Below are positions 8,570-17,415 of a stretch of DNA of 64,000 bases, one piece after another. The position numbers and the translations under genes are program-made. The first letter of the stretch is position 1, and every line of letters begins with the position of its first letter. The notes below the pieces were generated by a model that saw only the letters and a program-made list of their open reading frames with translations, was not told where the DNA came from and did not search any database. The stretch comes from a candidate division WOR-3 bacterium (GTDB taxonomy: Bacteria; Hydrothermota; Hydrothermia; UBA1063): assembly GCA_039803545.1 (NCBI GenBank), contig JBDRYS010000001.1:747866-811865 (forward strand). The letters are read 5' to 3'.

Positions 8570-10024
8570 ATGCAGAGATTTATTTTAGTTTTCCTTTCCT
8601 TTGTTTTTTATCTTTTATCCTTCCCGCCATTTAAACTGTATCCCTTTGCTTTCTTTTCCCTGGTGCCCTTCTTCTCAGCCATAAAAGACCTTAAAAAAAG
8701 ACACATTATTCTAATGGGCCTTCTCTTCTTTTATCCTTTCTGGTTTTTCCATACCCACTGGATTCTCAATATGGAAGTAGAACCTTCTACAAGACCCTGG
8801 CTTGTTGCCGGCCTTGTAATTCTCCCTGCCTACCTTTCGCTATTTAATGCTATTCCTATACTCGGCGTAAAGAATAAGTGGAGGGTTCTGCTTATCCCCT
8901 CACTCTGGGTTATCTTCGAATATTTGAGAAGCTCTTTTTATACCGGCTTTCCATGGCTGAATATTGCGTACTCCCAACTCGAGAATCCTTATTTTAGAAT
9001 GCTGAACTCCATTGGTGGTATCTTCTTTACAGGGTTTTTATTAATCCTCTCCTCAACTCTATTATTTGAGTTCTGGGAAACAGCCAGGAAAATTTACCTT
9101 TACCTTTTCGCGGCGTTAATTCTGACTTCCCACCTTGTAGGCGCCATGCTCTATTACAAAAAAGAAGTGCCGGAAAAGGAGTTAAAGGTACTGATTTTTC
9201 AGCCAAATGTCTTGCCAAGGGAAGAGGACGACTACAGTGAATGGGTCGAAGTAGAAAGGTCTTATGCTAAACTCCTCGCAGAAATAAAAGATACCTACGA
9301 CCTTGTACTACTTCCCGAGTCTGCTCTTCCAGGATACTACCGTTTCTCTCTAAAAGCACAGGCCATTATTGACTCACTTTCACGGATTACCAATGCTCCA
9401 GTGCTTCTTGGGAGCGCGGATGTAGATTTCAATGGAAAAAGAAGGGTTTTCAATACGGCCCTCCTTATTCAAGGAGACTCTATTATTGGACAGTACAACA
9501 AAATCCACTTAGTGCCTTTCGGTGAATGGTTGCCTTATGAAAATAAGGTTAAATTCCTCCAGAAATTAGAATTTGGGCAAGGCGATTTCTCCCCAGGAGA
9601 TTCCGTAGTAATGTTATACGCTAAAGGTATACCCTTTGGAACTCTGATCTGTTTTGAATCTATCTTTCCCTATATTTCACGTCAATATGCATTGAAAGGT
9701 GCAGGTTTTCTCGTTAACATCACCAGCGATGGTTGGTATGGTAGATCTCTTGGACCTAAGGAACATTTTGAACTCCTTAGGTTTAGGGCTATCGAGACGG
9801 GCAAATTTATTGCCAGATCTGCTAAAACAGGGATTTCTGCGGTCATCGACCCCAAGGGCCGAATTGTAACCTCCCTTGGACTTTTTGAATGGGGTTTCAT
9901 ATCTTCTCATATCGGTGTTTTCTACAAAAAGACCCCTTATGCGAAATTTGGTGACTTTATCATTATAATTAGTCTTATGATAACATGTGTAGTGCTAATA
10001 CTAACGAAAAGGAGGAAAGGTTAA
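8570..10024 (+). CDS. lnt: Apolipoprotein N-acyltransferase
   Basis: Lnt adds the third acyl chain to lipoproteins in the inner membrane. The 484-residue protein has about seven N-terminal membrane segments (~1-195) and a nitrilase-fold catalytic domain. The triad is visible: Glu250 in LLPESAL, Lys311 in NKIHLVPFGEWLPY and Cys361 in ICFESIF. I place the start at the ATG at 8570 (MQRFIL); an in-frame ATG at 8540 would make codons out of the terminator hairpin. No ribosome binding site or separate promoter is visible, so expression probably depends on read-through of the terminator, an attenuator-like arrangement. Confidence 0.93.
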   Translation: MQRFILVFLSFVFYLLSFPPFKLYPFAFFSLVPFFSAIKDLKKRHIILMGLLFFYPFWFFHTHWILNMEVEPSTRPWLVAGLVILPAYLSLFNAIPILGVKNKWRVLLIPSLWVIFEYLRSSFYTGFPWLNIAYSQLENPYFRMLNSIGGIFFTGFLLILSSTLLFEFWETARKIYLYLFAALILTSHLVGAMLYYKKEVPEKELKVLIFQPNVLPREEDDYSEWVEVERSYAKLLAEIKDTYDLVLLPESALPGYYRFSLKAQAIIDSLSRITNAPVLLGSADVDFNGKRRVFNTALLIQGDSIIGQYNKIHLVPFGEWLPYENKVKFLQKLEFGQGDFSPGDSVVMLYAKGIPFGTLICFESIFPYISRQYALKGAGFLVNITSDGWYGRSLGPKEHFELLRFRAIETGKFIARSAKTGISAVIDPKGRIVTSLGLFEWGFISSHIGVFYKKTPYAKFGDFIIIISLMITCVVLILTKRRKG

Positions 10025-10025
10025 A

Positions 10026-13000
10026 ATGCTTAAGAGTTTAATGAAATGGTTTGCAATTTTATCGATGGGAAGTCTCTCGGCTCAAATAATACCGATAGAT
10101 TCATTACAGGGTTACGGCGACAGTTCTCCCTATGTGAACCGGACGGTTACCACCGTTGGTATCGTTACAGCAACGGTACAGGACTGGACAAGATACATTA
10201 AAGGCTTCTTCATTCAAGATGCTGAAGCTCCGTGGCATGGAATCTATGTCTACACTGGAAGTCTTGTGATTAATGTTGAAAGAGGGGATTCTGTAAAAGT
10301 AACTGGCCGCGTATCAGAGTATTATGGCTTAACTGAAATCTCGCCTTCATCTGCTGCTGATGTAGTTGTTCTAAAGAAAGGTGCAAGAATCCCGAGACCA
10401 TTAAAAATTTCAGCCTCTGCAGTGAATACAGAACCCTATGAAGGTGTCCTTATCCGGGTTGATAGTGTTACAGTAACCAATAGCAACTTAGGTAATTATC
10501 AATTCGAGATCAGAGACCCACAGGGAGGTACTACCATAGTCCAAAATTGCGCAGGATTTTCATACTCACCACAAGTCGGTGATTTCATCCTCTCCGTTGT
10601 AGGTGTTGATTATTATTCCTACAGTGCTTTCAAAATCGTACCCCGCAGAAATGAAGACCTTGTCTTCAATGGCGACGGTACAGGCTATTTCTATTTTGAA
10701 AACAACATCATAGCAACCTCAGAAGAAAAAGAAGTTATTTTAAGGGCGGAAGCATCGGCACCAGTGACCATTTCTAAAATCAAAATAGTGATACCCCTAA
10801 ATTTCCATGTTACAGGTGACATTGTACTCGGAGGCCCTGCCTTCTCACAGGCAACGTGGAATTTCACTAATGACACTCTTCTCGTTGAAAATGCTAAATT
10901 AAAACCTGATACTGCTGGTTTTATACAGTTTACGAGGCTTTATGCCCCCTCACAACCTGGTACTTATGGTTTTGAAATCTACACCCTTGCAAGCGCCAAT
11001 TTCTCTAAGAATCCAGATTCTCCGAAACTAAATGTCGTCAGCATCGTTGGAGGTGGTACGGCTAGCATAATTCCAAGTATCGTTCCATTGTCCATTCCAG
11101 GACAAGTAAGCATAACCATCAACAATAACTTTGGCACATTGAGAAAGGTTAAATTGCTCTTGCCAGATAGCGTTTATCAGTGGGACGGTAGCTTAATACT
11201 TTCAGGAGATGGCTTCCAGAATGCTATATACACGATAAGTGGCGATACCATAACCATTGACAGCGTTGCCATAGATTCACTCCGCAGCGGCCAGATTGTC
11301 TTAAATAACTTTTCCTTCACCCAGGAAGGTCTATCCCAGTTTATTGTATATACTGGAACGGTTGATTCTATCGCCCCCATCCAGAATTCACCTAAAATTT
11401 TCGTTGCCTCACCAGATAGCACTATTAAACTCAAATATTTCCATATTAATGAAACAAAAGGCTTCCTAATGGGGCAAACAGTTCTCATTAAAGGTGTAGT
11501 CTCGGGTGTAATTGGTGACAGAACTTATATCCAGGACTCAACAGGTGGAATAATAGCCTATAGAGCACCGAGCCTTGCAGAAAATACAGTTGTAAAACTC
11601 CAGGGACAATTTAGCGAGTACAAGAACTCCTCACAGCTCTATTCGGCACAGCTCGTTACTTCATACGGTAGTGGCCATGTTGACACTACGATAATCACTT
11701 CACCCCCTACTGAGAATAACGAAGGTATGCTCATAAAAGTAGAAAACCTTCTTCCACCTCCTGATGTAACCTATTTCATTCCCGATAGTGCTTTAGTATT
11801 CAGAGATTCGCTGAATAATCAGTACCGGATTTACGTTGCATCGACCAGCGATTTGGCCTATAAGCCAATCCCCCAGGGTAAAATGGATGTCGTAGGATGT
11901 GTTTATCAATTCGATTCCTACTACAACATCCAGCCCAGGAGAACTAAAGACATCACAGCCAAGGGAAATGGAACGGGCACCTTTTCCCTGAATCCACCCT
12001 ATACCTATTATAACCAGTCAAAGGACGTTGACCTTCTTATCTCGTCGCCCTTCGCACCTATTAAAACCTTAGAGGTCCAGTTCACGGGGGCCTCCATAGA
12101 CACCTTCAGGCTCATAGGTTCAGGGTTTGAGAATCCTGCCATTGATTCCTTCTACAAAGATTCCACGACCGTCTATTTAAAAATTTCCGGCACCATCGAT
12201 TTAACCTCTGATACATTAAGATTTATTGGCCTTAAACCCAGTGACAGCGTCGAATCCATAACCTTTAATGTAAAAACATCAGTAGATTCTGGAGGCTACC
12301 TTGCACCCACTCTAACACCTCCCATACTCTACGTTGCAACCCCTATTGGTTATGCAAGACAAAACGGCGAAGATGGCTTTACACCCGCCTTTTTAAATAG
12401 AACTTTCAGTGTCGTTGGAATTGTTACCGCTCCTCCACGAATCTTTTCCACCACAAGAACCTCTATGTATATTCAAGATGAAACAGGCGGAATCAATGTT
12501 TATTACTCAGGAAGTTACATAGACCTTAATGTAGGCGAACTTGTTAGAGTTAAAGGAACAATTTTACAGTACAACGGCCTGACCGAAATTTCACCAACCC
12601 TTTCCACAGACCTTGTAAGACTGGGAAGCGGTTTCAACGTTGAGCCCATGAAGTTAGAAGAAGGGAAGGCATTGAATGAGAGTCTTGAGGGCCTCTTAGT
12701 TACTGTTCAAGGAACAGTTGCCAACTCACCTTACGCATCGGGTTCAGGGATGTCTTTTACTCTATATAATGGAATGACGCCCATTGACGTTTACGTTTAC
12801 AACACCACTGGCATCAATCTAACTTCCATAACCCCTGGTTCAATTTACAAGGTTACGGGAGTTGTGGGTCAATACGATGCAACAACGCCCTACAGCTCCG
12901 GTTACCAAATCCTTCCGAGATTTCAGGAAGACATCGAGCTGGTTACACCCCCGGCTTCTGTAGGTGAAATTGCTCTCAACATCACACCTAAGGTTTTCTC

Positions 13001-13265
13001 TCCTTATCTTGGTGAGGCATTAAACATCGAAGTTTCTGTTCCCACAGGAACGATTTATAACCTTAAAATTTACAATTCATCCGGAAGACTAATAAAGACC
13101 CTCGCTACTGCCAAGAATATCCCCGCCGTTTTCCAGTGGAGAGGGGTCGATGAAAGAGAAAGCTTAATGCCTGCCGGACTCTACATACTCCTTCTGGAAT
13201 ACACAAAACCTGACGGAACTAATGGTAAAGTCCAAAAGGCGATAATCCTCTCAAGACCTAAATAA
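10026..13265 (+). CDS. Large secreted protein with three OB-fold-like repeats and a C-terminal FlgD/type IX-like module
   Basis: This 1079-residue protein has a signal peptide (~1-20). Three OB-fold-like units of the kind seen in extracellular nucleases (YhcR OB-type) start near residues 30, 468 and 775. Each carries a strand pattern like TVGIVTA, YIQDETGGI and GRVSEYYGLTEISP. Beta-sandwich spacers separate them. Residues ~978-1079 form a FlgD-like or type IX-like C-terminal module (LKIYNSSGRLIKTL, AGLYILLLE, KAIIL). No nuclease catalytic domain is present, unlike many OB-containing relatives, so it may bind nucleic acid or polysaccharide. It follows lnt after one base, with an AGGAAAGG ribosome site. 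Function unknown. Confidence 0.75.
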   Translation: MLKSLMKWFAILSMGSLSAQIIPIDSLQGYGDSSPYVNRTVTTVGIVTATVQDWTRYIKGFFIQDAEAPWHGIYVYTGSLVINVERGDSVKVTGRVSEYYGLTEISPSSAADVVVLKKGARIPRPLKISASAVNTEPYEGVLIRVDSVTVTNSNLGNYQFEIRDPQGGTTIVQNCAGFSYSPQVGDFILSVVGVDYYSYSAFKIVPRRNEDLVFNGDGTGYFYFENNIIATSEEKEVILRAEASAPVTISKIKIVIPLNFHVTGDIVLGGPAFSQATWNFTNDTLLVENAKLKPDTAGFIQFTRLYAPSQPGTYGFEIYTLASANFSKNPDSPKLNVVSIVGGGTASIIPSIVPLSIPGQVSITINNNFGTLRKVKLLLPDSVYQWDGSLILSGDGFQNAIYTISGDTITIDSVAIDSLRSGQIVLNNFSFTQEGLSQFIVYTGTVDSIAPIQNSPKIFVASPDSTIKLKYFHINETKGFLMGQTVLIKGVVSGVIGDRTYIQDSTGGIIAYRAPSLAENTVVKLQGQFSEYKNSSQLYSAQLVTSYGSGHVDTTIITSPPTENNEGMLIKVENLLPPPDVTYFIPDSALVFRDSLNNQYRIYVASTSDLAYKPIPQGKMDVVGCVYQFDSYYNIQPRRTKDITAKGNGTGTFSLNPPYTYYNQSKDVDLLISSPFAPIKTLEVQFTGASIDTFRLIGSGFENPAIDSFYKDSTTVYLKISGTIDLTSDTLRFIGLKPSDSVESITFNVKTSVDSGGYLAPTLTPPILYVATPIGYARQNGEDGFTPAFLNRTFSVVGIVTAPPRIFSTTRTSMYIQDETGGINVYYSGSYIDLNVGELVRVKGTILQYNGLTEISPTLSTDLVRLGSGFNVEPMKLEEGKALNESLEGLLVTVQGTVANSPYASGSGMSFTLYNGMTPIDVYVYNTTGINLTSITPGSIYKVTGVVGQYDATTPYSSGYQILPRFQEDIELVTPPASVGEIALNITPKVFSPYLGEALNIEVSVPTGTIYNLKIYNSSGRLIKTLATAKNIPAVFQWRGVDERESLMPAGLYILLLEYTKPDGTNGKVQKAIILSRPK

Positions 13266-14700
13266 AGTTCTTCTCAAAGTAATAAGCGAAATTAAAGAGC
13301 AAAGGCTCTGAAAGTACCTGCCCCTCCACCTGAAAACCGAGGGGCAGGTTATTTTTTGTCCTACCCCATGGTATTGCCATTGAAGGAATACCTGCTAAAT
13401 TTGCATGGATGCTAAATAGATCAAGGTAATAAAGTTCCACCGGATCCTTAATTTCATCTACTTTCGGTGCAGGGAAAGGAGACACCGGAAGGATTATTAA
13501 ATTAACCTTCTTAAAAGCCTCATCGAGGTCATTCTTAATTAGCCTTCTCACTTTTAAGGCCTTTAAATAATAGGCGTCGTAATATCCGTGAGATAAAGCA
13601 AAGGTTCCGATTGCAATCCTCCTTTTCACCTCTGCACCAAAGCCACTGCTCCTTGTTGAATTGTAAAGGTCTTCTAAGTCTTCGGCCTTCTTTCTGTAAC
13701 CATACCGTATTCCATCAAATCTTGCAAGGTTAGAGGAAGCCTCCGACGTTGCGATAATTTGATACACCTCTACGGAATATTTCAAGTGGGGTAAGGGGAC
13801 TTCCACAACTTTAAAACCCACCTTAGAGAGAACTTCAACCAACTTAAAAAAGTTATCCCTCACTTCTTCGTCCATTCGGGCCTTTTTAACCAGGTCTGGA
13901 TAACCAAGGACTATCTCAGATGGGTTTATTTCTCTAAGAAGGGATTCTAAAGAGGGTGCTTCAACACTTAAGGAAGTGGAATCCTTTGGATCAAAACCCG
14001 AAATGGAGACATAAGCCCTGGCAAGGTCATCAACATTCCTTGCAATGGGACCAATTTGATCTAAGGAAGAAGCAAAGGCAACAAGGCCATACCGAGAAAC
14101 GGTCCCATAAGTGGGTTTCAAACCAAAAACACCGCAAAAGGAGGCAGGCAACCTAATGGAGCCGCCCGTATCGGAGCCGAGGGATACTACTACTTCTCCT
14201 GCGGATACACTGGCAGCAGAACCACTGGATGAACCACCCGCAAGATATTCAGGATTTACAGGATTTTTAGTTGGCCCATAAAAGGAATAGGTACCAAGGG
14301 CGCCCATAGCAAACTCATCCATATTGAGTTTTCCCATAACTATAGCACCATCCCGCAGCAATCTATCAACCACCGTTGCGTTGTAAAGAGAGATATAACC
14401 TGAAAGGATTCTGGAAGCGCAGGTAGTCCCAACGCCCTTTACGTTAATATTATCTTTAATTCCTACTGGAACACCGAAGAGTCTCGGGAGAACGCCTTCT
14501 TTTCTGTATTTTTGTAAATACCCTTCCAGTTCCCTTGCCCTCTGCAAAGCATACTCATCGAGAATGCTGATAAAGGTATTCAAAATCGGCTGATTTTCTC
14601 TAATAACTCTAAGATGTTCGTTTACAACTTCCGTTGGGCTCAGCTCACCGGCTAAATACTTTCTGTGTAACTCAGAAATTGAGAAAAAATGCCCTGGCAT
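13258..14700 (-). CDS. gatA: Aspartyl/glutamyl-tRNA amidotransferase subunit A
   Basis: GatA liberates ammonia from glutamine for transamidation of Glu-tRNA-Gln or Asp-tRNA-Asn. The 480-residue protein has the amidase triad: Lys82 (PVGIKDNINVKG), Ser157 (GGSSSGSAAS) and Ser181 (GSDTGGSIRLPASF). gatB lies 13.5 kb away and gatC is not in the window. The gene is monocistronic with a leaderless-type promoter. Its 3' end overlaps the stop of the convergent 1079-residue gene by 8 bp, and a terminator for that gene lies within gatA coding sequence. Stop codon is TAG. Confidence 0.96.
   Translation of the reverse strand: MPGHFFSISELHRKYLAGELSPTEVVNEHLRVIRENQPILNTFISILDEYALQRARELEGYLQKYRKEGVLPRLFGVPVGIKDNINVKGVGTTCASRILSGYISLYNATVVDRLLRDGAIVMGKLNMDEFAMGALGTYSFYGPTKNPVNPEYLAGGSSSGSAASVSAGEVVVSLGSDTGGSIRLPASFCGVFGLKPTYGTVSRYGLVAFASSLDQIGPIARNVDDLARAYVSISGFDPKDSTSLSVEAPSLESLLREINPSEIVLGYPDLVKKARMDEEVRDNFFKLVEVLSKVGFKVVEVPLPHLKYSVEVYQIIATSEASSNLARFDGIRYGYRKKAEDLEDLYNSTRSSGFGAEVKRRIAIGTFALSHGYYDAYYLKALKVRRLIKNDLDEAFKKVNLIILPVSPFPAPKVDEIKDPVELYYLDLFSIHANLAGIPSMAIPWGRTKNNLPLGFQVEGQVLSEPLLFNFAYYFEKNFI
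13316..13357 (+). terminator. Intrinsic terminator of the OB-fold gene, embedded in antisense gatA
   Basis: An 11-bp stem, ACCTGCCCCTC (13316-13326) with GAGGGGCAGGT (13339-13349), is followed by TATTTTTTG. It lies about 50 bases past the stop of the plus-strand gene and inside the conserved 3' coding part of gatA, so the same bases serve both. Confidence 0.75.
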
Positions 14701-14706
14701 ACTATA

Positions 14707-14735
14707 ATTTTAATCGAACGCCTGCCATTATTCAA
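14707..14735 (-). promoter_or_regulatory. Promoter of gatA, predicted leaderless transcript
   Basis: On the minus strand: TTGAAT (14735-14730), 17-bp spacer, TAAAAT (14712-14707), six bases, ATG at 14700. No Shine-Dalgarno sequence is present. The rest of the 182-bp divergent region holds the AOR promoter. Confidence 0.75.
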
Positions 14736-14827
14736 ACAACAAATTCAACTTCTATAGGGAAAATCTAATTAATTCCCATTTCCATCACCCTGTCTATCCC
14801 GATTTTCTCGCAGTAATCTGTGAAAAT

Positions 14828-14856
14828 TTGAACAAGTTAAGAATCTTCGTTATAAT
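14828..14856 (+). promoter_or_regulatory. Promoter of the AOR operon (with leader)
   Basis: TTGAAC (14828-14833), 17-bp spacer, TATAAT (14851-14856). The leader of about 20 nt carries AGGAGG (14870-14875), seven bases before the ATG at 14883. Confidence 0.78.
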
Positions 14857-14882
14857 TTCTTAACTAAACAGGAGGCTTCTTC

Positions 14883-16769
14883 ATGAAAGGGTTTGCGGGA
14901 AAAATTTTAAGGGTCAATCTCACCACTAAAGAAATAAAAACCGAACCCCTAAAAGAAGAATTTGCAAGAAAGTTCATCGGAGGAGTGGGGTTCGGTGCAA
15001 AAATACTCTACGACGAAGTTCCCGCAAAGGCAAATCCCCTTGGCCCAGAAAATAAGCTGATCATAACACCAGGAAGCCTTGTAGCCACAGGCCTTCCAAC
15101 AATGTCAAAGACTGCACTCAACTTCAAATCGCCCCTCACCGGTGGCTATGGAAGGGCGATGGTTGGTGCCTACCTCGGTGAAGAACTTAAGAAAGCAGGA
15201 TACGATTGCCTTATTATTGAAGGTGCGTCAGAAAAGCCTGTATACATTTTAATAGAAGATAATAAAGTGGAAATCAAAGATGCCAGCGATCTCTGGGGAA
15301 CATTGACCAGTGAAGCTCATAAAAAGCTCCAGGAAAAACATGGTAAAGTAAGAACCGGAATTATTGGACCTGCTGGAGAAAAGCTTTCGAAAATTTCAGA
15401 AGTAGATTTTGAAGAGAGGCAAGCAGCAAGGGCCGGCGTCGGTGCTGTTATGGGTTCAAAGAAACTAAAGGCTATTGCCGTTAAAGGAACAGGAGAAATT
15501 GAATATTACGACAAAAACCTCCTAAAAGAACTCATAATTAAGTGGGGAAAGATTCTAAAAGAGCATCCCGCCACGGAAGCCGATATGAAGTATGGAAGCG
15601 GAGAGTTCTATGAGTGGGTAAACAGGGAAAGAGGAACCTTCCCCTCCCTCAACTGGAGATACGGTTATATGCCTGTTTACGATCAGCTCAAAGAGGGCGA
15701 AAGATCGCACCTCGACCCATATTACTGGGCTCCAAAATATACAGTGAAGAACAGGCCTTGCCCACATTGCACTAAGCCCTGTGGTAGATACATAAGGATA
15801 ACCGATGGGAAATATGCCGGTACTGAGGTCGAAGGCGTTGAATATGAAGTTCTCTATTCCCTTGGTGGCGTCCTCGGAATCGACGATATCGGTGCAGTAG
15901 CAAAAATGAACAAGCTCTGCGATGAGTACGGCCTTGACGCCATTTCTGCTGGAGTAACCTTAGCATGGGCTATGGAATGTTATGAACTCGGCCTCCTCAC
16001 AAAAGAGGATACTGACGGCCTTGATTTAAGATTCGGAAACGACGAAGCCGCCGTGAAGGCCATTGAAATGATGGGTAAGAAAGAGGGTAAACTTGGAGAA
16101 CTCCTCTTTAACGGTTCAAAGGAGGCTGCAGAAAAGCTCGGTAAGGATTCCTGGAAATACGCGGTACATATCAAAGGGCTCGAATTACCTGCTTACGATA
16201 TCAGAGGATTGAAGGGTGTTGCCCTTGCCTTTGCAGTCTCCACAAGAGGTGGCTGCCATCTCACCGGCGGAGCTTACGGAATCGAGCTTACTGGTAAATG
16301 GTGGAAGATGTGGAACGTCGACAGAACTAAGGGCGAATGGAAAGGCTTCGAAATAAAAACCTTAGAAGATTTAATGAGCCTTTACGACGCCACAGGCGCT
16401 TGCAAATTTTCAAGACACATGTTCTTTATCGAAGCCTTCCCGGAGATGTTCAAAGCCGTTACCGGTTGGGATATGAGCGAAGAAGAACTCTGGGTTGCCG
16501 GTGAAAGGATTTACAACGTAACAAAGATGTTCAATGTGAGGGAGGGATTTTCAAGAAAAGACGATCACTTACCATGGAAAGTCATGAACGCCCCCATACC
16601 TGCTGGACCTTCCAAGGGTCTTTATGTTTCTGAAGAAGAGTTTAATAGTATGCTTGACGAATACTATATGGCAAGAGGCTGGTCTAAAGAGGGAATTCCC
16701 ACCAAAGCCAAACTGTCGCAGCTCGGTTTGAAAGACCTGGCTGAAGAGCCTTTTGTAGCAGGAATATAA
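14883..16769 (+). CDS. Tungsten-dependent aldehyde:ferredoxin oxidoreductase family protein
   Basis: AOR-family enzymes oxidize aldehydes to acids with ferredoxin as acceptor, using a tungsto-bispterin cofactor and a [4Fe4S] cluster. The 628-residue protein starts with the family N-terminus (GKILRVNLTT, then RKFIGGVGFGAKIL). Cluster ligands are visible as C293-x2-C296-x3-C300 (CPHCTKPC) plus Cys507 (TGACKF). Length matches AOR. The aldehyde cannot be assigned; formaldehyde- and glyceraldehyde-type enzymes belong to the same family. Strong promoter and ribosome site suggest high expression. Its presence fits an anaerobic, possibly thermophilic lifestyle. tsaB follows after 34 bp containing a hairpin. 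Confidence 0.92.
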   Translation: MKGFAGKILRVNLTTKEIKTEPLKEEFARKFIGGVGFGAKILYDEVPAKANPLGPENKLIITPGSLVATGLPTMSKTALNFKSPLTGGYGRAMVGAYLGEELKKAGYDCLIIEGASEKPVYILIEDNKVEIKDASDLWGTLTSEAHKKLQEKHGKVRTGIIGPAGEKLSKISEVDFEERQAARAGVGAVMGSKKLKAIAVKGTGEIEYYDKNLLKELIIKWGKILKEHPATEADMKYGSGEFYEWVNRERGTFPSLNWRYGYMPVYDQLKEGERSHLDPYYWAPKYTVKNRPCPHCTKPCGRYIRITDGKYAGTEVEGVEYEVLYSLGGVLGIDDIGAVAKMNKLCDEYGLDAISAGVTLAWAMECYELGLLTKEDTDGLDLRFGNDEAAVKAIEMMGKKEGKLGELLFNGSKEAAEKLGKDSWKYAVHIKGLELPAYDIRGLKGVALAFAVSTRGGCHLTGGAYGIELTGKWWKMWNVDRTKGEWKGFEIKTLEDLMSLYDATGACKFSRHMFFIEAFPEMFKAVTGWDMSEEELWVAGERIYNVTKMFNVREGFSRKDDHLPWKVMNAPIPAGPSKGLYVSEEEFNSMLDEYYMARGWSKEGIPTKAKLSQLGLKDLAEEPFVAGI

Positions 16770-16775
16770 AAAACA

Positions 16776-16797
16776 GGGGGGGCCCGAAAGGGGCCCC
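16776..16797 (+). other. GC-only hairpin between the AOR gene and tsaB
   Basis: GGGGCCC (16779-16785) pairs with GGGCCCC (16791-16797) around a five-base GAAAG loop. No T tract follows on the plus strand. On the minus strand the stem is followed by a T-rich stretch. The tsaB ATG is only six bases past the stem, and the only purine-rich candidate ribosome site sits inside it. Confidence 0.7.
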
Positions 16798-16803
16798 AAC
16801 AAA

Positions 16804-17415
16804 ATGATTTCAATTTTTATAGGAAATCTTTCCAGTTACCCTTCCCTGTTGCTCAGCGATAATTACAGAAAGGAATACTACATAAAGTCCTTTATCAAAT
16901 ACTCACACCAGGAAAACATCATACTTCTTCTGGATTCCCTTCTCAAACTAAAAGGATTGACTTCCAACGACATTGACGAACTTATCATTTTTGAGGGCCC
17001 CGGCCTCTTTACCAGTCTTAGAATTGGATATGCTTTGGCAAAAGCCTTTTACCTGAAAAAACCCGAATATAGACTTTACACGATAAAATCCCTCGATGCC
17101 CTTGCCATTACAAAAGGGCCTGACAAAGGCTGTTATATCCCCTGTCTGCCTGCTCAAAAGGGTGAGGTCTTTTATGCCGTTTATGAAAACGGGAAGCAGG
17201 TTTCAGAAGTAAAAATCGATAACCTTCAAAACTTAAAGAATAATCATTGCAACCGTACAATTGAGTATTTCCCTGATTTTCCCGATGCCGATGTGCTTTA
17301 CGAGGCCTTTATTCAATTAAAGGACCATTTAAAGCCAGTTAATCCCGTTGAAGCAGAGCCCTTCTACGTTAGATTACCGGATGCCTATACAAAAATAAGG
17401 AAAAACTTAGAATGA
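16804..17415 (+). CDS. tsaB: tRNA threonylcarbamoyladenosine biosynthesis protein TsaB
   Basis: TsaB is the inactive TsaD-like partner in the complex that makes t6A37 in ANN-decoding tRNAs. The 203-residue protein has an ASKHA-like N-terminal half and the TsaB hallmark GPGLFTSLRIGYALAKA at ~60-76 (usual form GPGSFTGLRIG). Sequence is diverged but length and hallmark fit. tsaD and tsaE are not in the window. It overlaps DUF1614 by four bases. The start lies just after a GC hairpin that could hide the ribosome site. Confidence 0.85.
   Translation: MISIFIGNLSSYPSLLLSDNYRKEYYIKSFIKYSHQENIILLLDSLLKLKGLTSNDIDELIIFEGPGLFTSLRIGYALAKAFYLKKPEYRLYTIKSLDALAITKGPDKGCYIPCLPAQKGEVFYAVYENGKQVSEVKIDNLQNLKNNHCNRTIEYFPDFPDADVLYEAFIQLKDHLKPVNPVEAEPFYVRLPDAYTKIRKNLE

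Noticed and set aside
16776-16797. Intrinsic terminator after the AOR gene
   Set aside because: No T tract follows the stem on the plus strand; annotated only as a hairpin.
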